From Ignavibacteriales bacterium (lineage in GTDB: Bacteria > Bacteroidota > Ignavibacteria > UBA10030), in NCBI GenBank assembly GCA_016193365.1, contig JACPSI010000059.1, positions 1-36,571 on the forward strand: 36,571 bases of DNA, given 5' to 3'. This document shows, piece after piece, positions 36,076 through 36,571 of the stretch. Under the pieces are notes generated by a model that had not been told where the DNA came from, made no database searches, and saw nothing but the letters and a program-made list of their open reading frames with translations. Numbering within the stretch: the first letter of the stretch is position 1; every line of letters begins with the position of its first letter. The translations under genes and the position numbers were made by a program.

Positions 36076-36152
36076 TCTCGGCTCTCATTACTGATTCTCC
36101 CTCCTGAACGACCTTTCGGCCTAACTGAAAGCTGGGAAAATATTTACGGATG

Positions 36153-36177
36153 CGTTGTAGGTAAATTACCTACAACG
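36153..36177. promoter_or_regulatory. Palindrome with 12-bp arms, candidate operator
   Basis: CGTTGTAGGTAA and TTACCTACAACG flank a single A. The symmetry is perfect. Size and form suit a dimeric DNA-binding regulator. It lies downstream of the NarL-type regulator gene; binding is not shown. There is no T-run, so it is not a standard terminator. Confidence 0.55.
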
Positions 36178-36439
36178 TAGAAACCGTACTTTACCGCATT
36201 GATTTTCCCGCCACAATAACACTTCTTTCTATACACGCGTAACATCGTAGACGTGCAACATGCGATCCCTAGGGGGCAGGGTTCATGCGACGTCATAGCA
36301 AAAAAACCGCTATACAAGGGGCATCGATTCTCTTAAGGTCAGGTTGCGGGGAAGGCTGTGAGTTTCAACACTTCAGTCACCGCTGTGTAGCATTTTCCGC
36401 TTTGTTCACTCAACACCTCCGAGCCACTCTAAAGGATTG

Positions 36440-36571
36440 CTTTATAACTTCTTTTCCTGAGGAAAGGACCTCATTGAAAGTTACAAGCTTGGCATAAATG
36501 CATACGTTGTGAGGCCTGTGGTGTTTAATGAGTTTGTGGAGACGGTAAGCGAGTTGGGGCTCTTCTGGGCC
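36440..36571 (+). pseudogene. Broken fragment of a receiver-domain (Rcp1-like) response regulator
   Basis: From 36464 to the right edge one frame reads [19 protein letters not shown], then [15 protein letters not shown]. This is the C-terminal third of a single-domain Rcp1/CheY-like receiver, whose usual form is DLxxSYxLGxNSYIVKPVDF...LGLYW. Just upstream, in the neighbouring frame (about 36447-36467), TSFPEER matches the normal preceding TSSxEER, so a one-base loss near 36466 breaks the gene. The earlier domain (acidic pocket, phospho-Asp) is not recognisable. The conserved Lys is Arg here (VVRP). The frame continues past the edge. Confidence 0.65.

Larger units (their letters stand above)
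36076..36571. other. 496 bases without an intact gene
   Basis: No complete coding gene is supported here. It contains the palindrome at 36153-36177 and, at the right edge, a broken receiver-domain fragment. A 70-codon open stretch at 36285-36497 has no recognisable protein sequence apart from a short piece that belongs to that fragment. No clear terminator after the response regulator was found. Confidence 0.7.

Noticed and set aside
36285-36497. 70-codon open frame in the terminal gene-free region
   Set aside because: No ribosome-binding site or family resemblance, except for a few residues explained by the receiver-domain remnant.
1-36571. CRISPR arrays, insertion sequences, prophage or integrase genes
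   Set aside because: No direct-repeat arrays with regular spacing, transposase motifs or phage structural genes were seen by reading; a formal repeat search was not possible.

Overview
The window looks like chromosome from a member of the Bacteroidota/Chlorobiota/Ignavibacteria (FCB) assemblage; this is inference. Supporting signs are a Bacteroidetes-style alternative GlmU, a GWxTD-domain secreted protein, a ferredoxin-dependent 2-oxoacid oxidoreductase, and several intergenic promoters resembling the Bacteroidota TTTG-N19-TAnnTTTG element. Genes are densely packed, with 1-4 base overlaps (taATG and TTGA) and frequent TTG starts. No plasmid, phage, insertion sequence or CRISPR array is visible. 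Most of the window is housekeeping and metabolism.

Layout. 1-15980 is almost entirely plus strand: the 3' part of an alternative GlmU, rsmB, a secreted DUF1028 protein, a threonine-degradation pair (an L-threonine dehydrogenase-like enzyme with a large insertion, and kbl), a DUF1624 membrane protein, rmuC, an internally duplicated membrane protein, pfkA, a VAT1-like reductase, aat, purC, the RNA-repair pair archease/rtcB, and the Fe-S carrier pair mrp/nfu. 16061-23129 is a minus-strand run read nrnA, pepA, glcD-like, GWxTD protein, pdxA, ftsE. Next come korA-korB (minus), then the conserved minus-strand block tRNA-Gln, prs, rplY, pth, rpsF, rpsR, rplI. A secreted M14 carboxypeptidase (minus) is divergent from a two-component pair (plus): a REC-PAS-PAS-PAS-HisKA_3 sensor kinase overlapping a NarL-type regulator. 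The last 496 bases have no intact gene. They hold a perfect 12-bp-arm palindrome and, at the right edge, a broken fragment of a second receiver domain.

How the genes work together. Tdh plus Kbl would convert threonine to glycine and acetyl-CoA. KorAB couples 2-oxoacid oxidation to ferredoxin reduction. Mrp and Nfu carry Fe-S clusters, which KorB needs. Archease activates RtcB for RNA ligation. Prs, Pth, L25, S6, S18 and L9 serve nucleotide supply and translation. The sensor/regulator pair is probably one signalling unit; the palindrome just downstream is a candidate operator.

No clearly new multi-gene system was found. The observations most worth a second look are the insertion in the threonine dehydrogenase, the duplicated membrane protein, the receiver-domain remnant with the nearby palindrome, the recurring promoter motif, and the terminator/promoter overlap ahead of tRNA-Gln.
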